Shown: piece by piece, positions 62,233 through 64,000 of the stretch
How the letters are laid out: every line of letters starts with the position of its first letter
How positions within the stretch are numbered: position 1 is the stretch's first letter
Assembly: GCF_009870125.1 (NCBI RefSeq)
Contig: NC_046680.1
Coordinates: forward strand, 13,039,501 to 13,103,500
Direction: 5' to 3'
Source: Drosophila pseudoobscura
Lineage: Eukaryota; Arthropoda; Insecta; Diptera; Drosophilidae
Length of the DNA: 64,000 nucleotides
The notes under the pieces: generated by a model
Seen by the model: only the letters and a program-made list of their open reading frames with translations
Databases searched by the model: none
What the model was told of the DNA's origin: nothing
Translations under genes and position numbers: made by a program

Positions 62233-64000
62233 CTCCCTTTTGCCTTTCGTATGCATATTCCCCATCGAATTGATGAGGGTTTTCGACCAACATTTTTTGG
62301 GGAAATTAACGTCAAAAGCTTTCTTCTAGCCAGATGAGAGCAACGGTAACAGTAACTTGGACTTCTTTAATTTTCTGTGAGAAATAGCTTTGGCCTCGTT
62401 TATCTGGGACTTAAATTTTCACTGCTAATTCAACACCCAGACAACACACCAACGGAAACCGAAGCTTCGATTGTTTTTGTTTTTGTTTTTGTCTGTTCTG
62501 CGGTGCAAATCATTTGGACAAACACAAAAACATGTCCATTTAGCTCTCTTTATCGTTTGGCCATTTTAAGCTGTGCCTCCGGCAGAGGAAGGGGCAGCGA
62601 CAGCGGCAGCGGCAGAGAGCAAAGCCAAACAACGATTTTACTCTGTTTAATTGCCCACACACACACACGCACACACGCACACGTATGCTCTCCCACATTA
62701 GAGATGAGCGCGTGTCGTGGCTTGTATGGCACGCACCAAACATAGTCTAAAACATTGTCCTGAATCATGACCAACCAAGGTAATGTTTTTGCAATCTTGC
62801 GGCCTACAGAAGTACCTGTAGAAGCGTCTTGAGTCTCGATCTACGTTGTGCGTATTTGTTGGGAATTTTGGGACCCCGACGAGCCGAACCCGAATAGGTA
62901 CAGCCCTCTGAACAGACTGTCTCATGCCAAGGCTTGGTCTCTGAATAGACACGTCTTTAAATAAGCACGAAAAAATACACAAAAAGGAATTTTTTTTTGG
63001 CATTTCAGTGAAGTATGTTTGGTATATACCGATTGCTGAAACTTATATTTTTATATATAACGCACCTTCAATCGAAATTATGAATATTCAATGAAGAAAA
63101 TCTTTGAAAAATACGAAAACAATATGCCGTTTCGATTATTTCTCACGCACGAAGTGGAGATCTACTCATCAGGTGTGTGGCTTTGGGCCCATCTCTAGCT
63201 CGTACACACACGTGCACGCACACACGCACGCACACACAGGCACGATCTCTACATGCCAAGCCTTAACGGGACTAACGAAGGTTCGTTCGTTTGCAACTAT
63301 TTTGTTATTTTGGTTTCTGTATTTATTTCTTGTTGAGTAATCGATTTCCAAAACAAAAATATTGTCAAAGTAATCGGAATAAAAACACACAATAACTGCT
63401 GTTGAAATACGCGAAACGAGTGTGGATATGTGAATGATTAGAGGGTACAAATACGAACCTCTACCACCCGCCTGAATGATTAGCTGATTGATCCGCGGCC
63501 GATGCTTCCGCATGAGACGGAACGTCCACGTCCTCCTCTCTGTTACACATTTCAATTTTCGCCAACGAACAGGGAGAGAGAGCGAGTGGGAGAGAAACAG
63601 AGTGTGTGCTAGAGAGAGAGACATTGTCGTAAATTTAACGATTTTATGCGAACGGCAGCAAAAAGGGGTGAAGGGATGGCACTGGAAATCCTTTAACGCC
63701 TTACCGCCAGCCGGTGCTCAATGCTCCATAGCCTCCTCCTTTCGGGCGGCATTGCGTGTCAACATTTGGTGCGTACCGGGGCAGCACCCAAGGCTTTTAT
63801 GTTATTGTTAACTTTCCCTTCGAGGGAAATTGGTAACTGTTTTCGGGAAGGAGGGGAGGCATTGATTTTTGCTGTTCTTCACAGCTGACATTAATTGCAA
63901 AAGGCACAAGAAATGAATTTGCTGTTCATTATATTTTAGGTGAACTTTTGTGCCCATTTGGGCGTCTAATTGATTGAGAACAGAACTGTTTGACTGTCAG
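59892..64000 (+). other. Intron of the egl-like gene, continuing past the window
   Basis: No in-phase coding exon is recognisable in this 4.1-kb stretch. It holds a CTG run (61927-61949), a TG run (62201-62231) and CA-rich tracts near 62657-62690 and 63205-63240. Confidence 0.5.
62201..62231. repeat. (GT)n microsatellite
   Basis: About fifteen GT units in the long egl-like intron. Confidence 0.95.

Noticed and set aside
1-64000. CRISPR arrays, operons, prophage, attachment sites or replication origins
   Set aside because: The window is insect nuclear DNA; the arrays seen are microsatellites without spacers.

Overview
The window is Drosophila-type nuclear DNA. It has compact exons with GTRAGT donors and pyrimidine-CAG acceptors, introns of 60-80 bp alongside multi-kb ones, dense CA/CAG/hexanucleotide microsatellites, and fly core-promoter motifs (TATA plus TCAGTT initiator, DRE, GTATATTT-type Motif 6). 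The proteins are recognisable fly orthologues: wunen, wunen-2, Non1, an axonemal dynein light chain, OST4, a ZNF511-like protein and probably Egalitarian. Microsatellite density and repeat remnants suggest a species other than D. melanogaster, possibly the obscura group; the sequence alone does not settle this.

Layout. 1-9 kb is gene-poor and holds one small spliced gene for a secreted Gln/Gly/Asn-rich peptide (2514-2798, minus) with a textbook TATA-Inr promoter. 9.08-12.7 kb (minus) carries a six-exon gene for an unnamed 761-residue single-pass membrane protein. 13.1-29.0 kb is a gene desert with simple repeats and one probable transposon remnant. 29.0-33.6 kb is a tight cluster: axonemal dynein light chain 1 (minus), Non1 (minus), a ZNF511-like zinc-finger gene (plus) and OST4 (minus). 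34.8-43.1 kb is wun (minus) and 48.9-51.4 kb is wun2 (plus), a divergent paralogue pair with the same intron positions. 55.5-56.6 kb (minus) encodes a ciliary-type coiled-coil protein in four exons. 57.4-64 kb holds the promoter, 5' UTR exon and first coding exon of what looks like egl (plus), whose other exons lie beyond the right edge.

Functional links. wun and wun2 encode lipid phosphate phosphatases known in the fly for germ-cell guidance and survival. Non1 (60S ribosome biogenesis) and OST4 (N-glycosylation) are housekeeping genes. The dynein light chain and the coiled-coil protein point to cilia or sperm flagella. I see no cassette-like undescribed system. The most unusual observations are the two alternative last exons of wun, the OST4 stop codon that overlaps a splice donor, the convergent overlap of OST4 with the zinc-finger gene, and the two lineage-obscure genes on the left.
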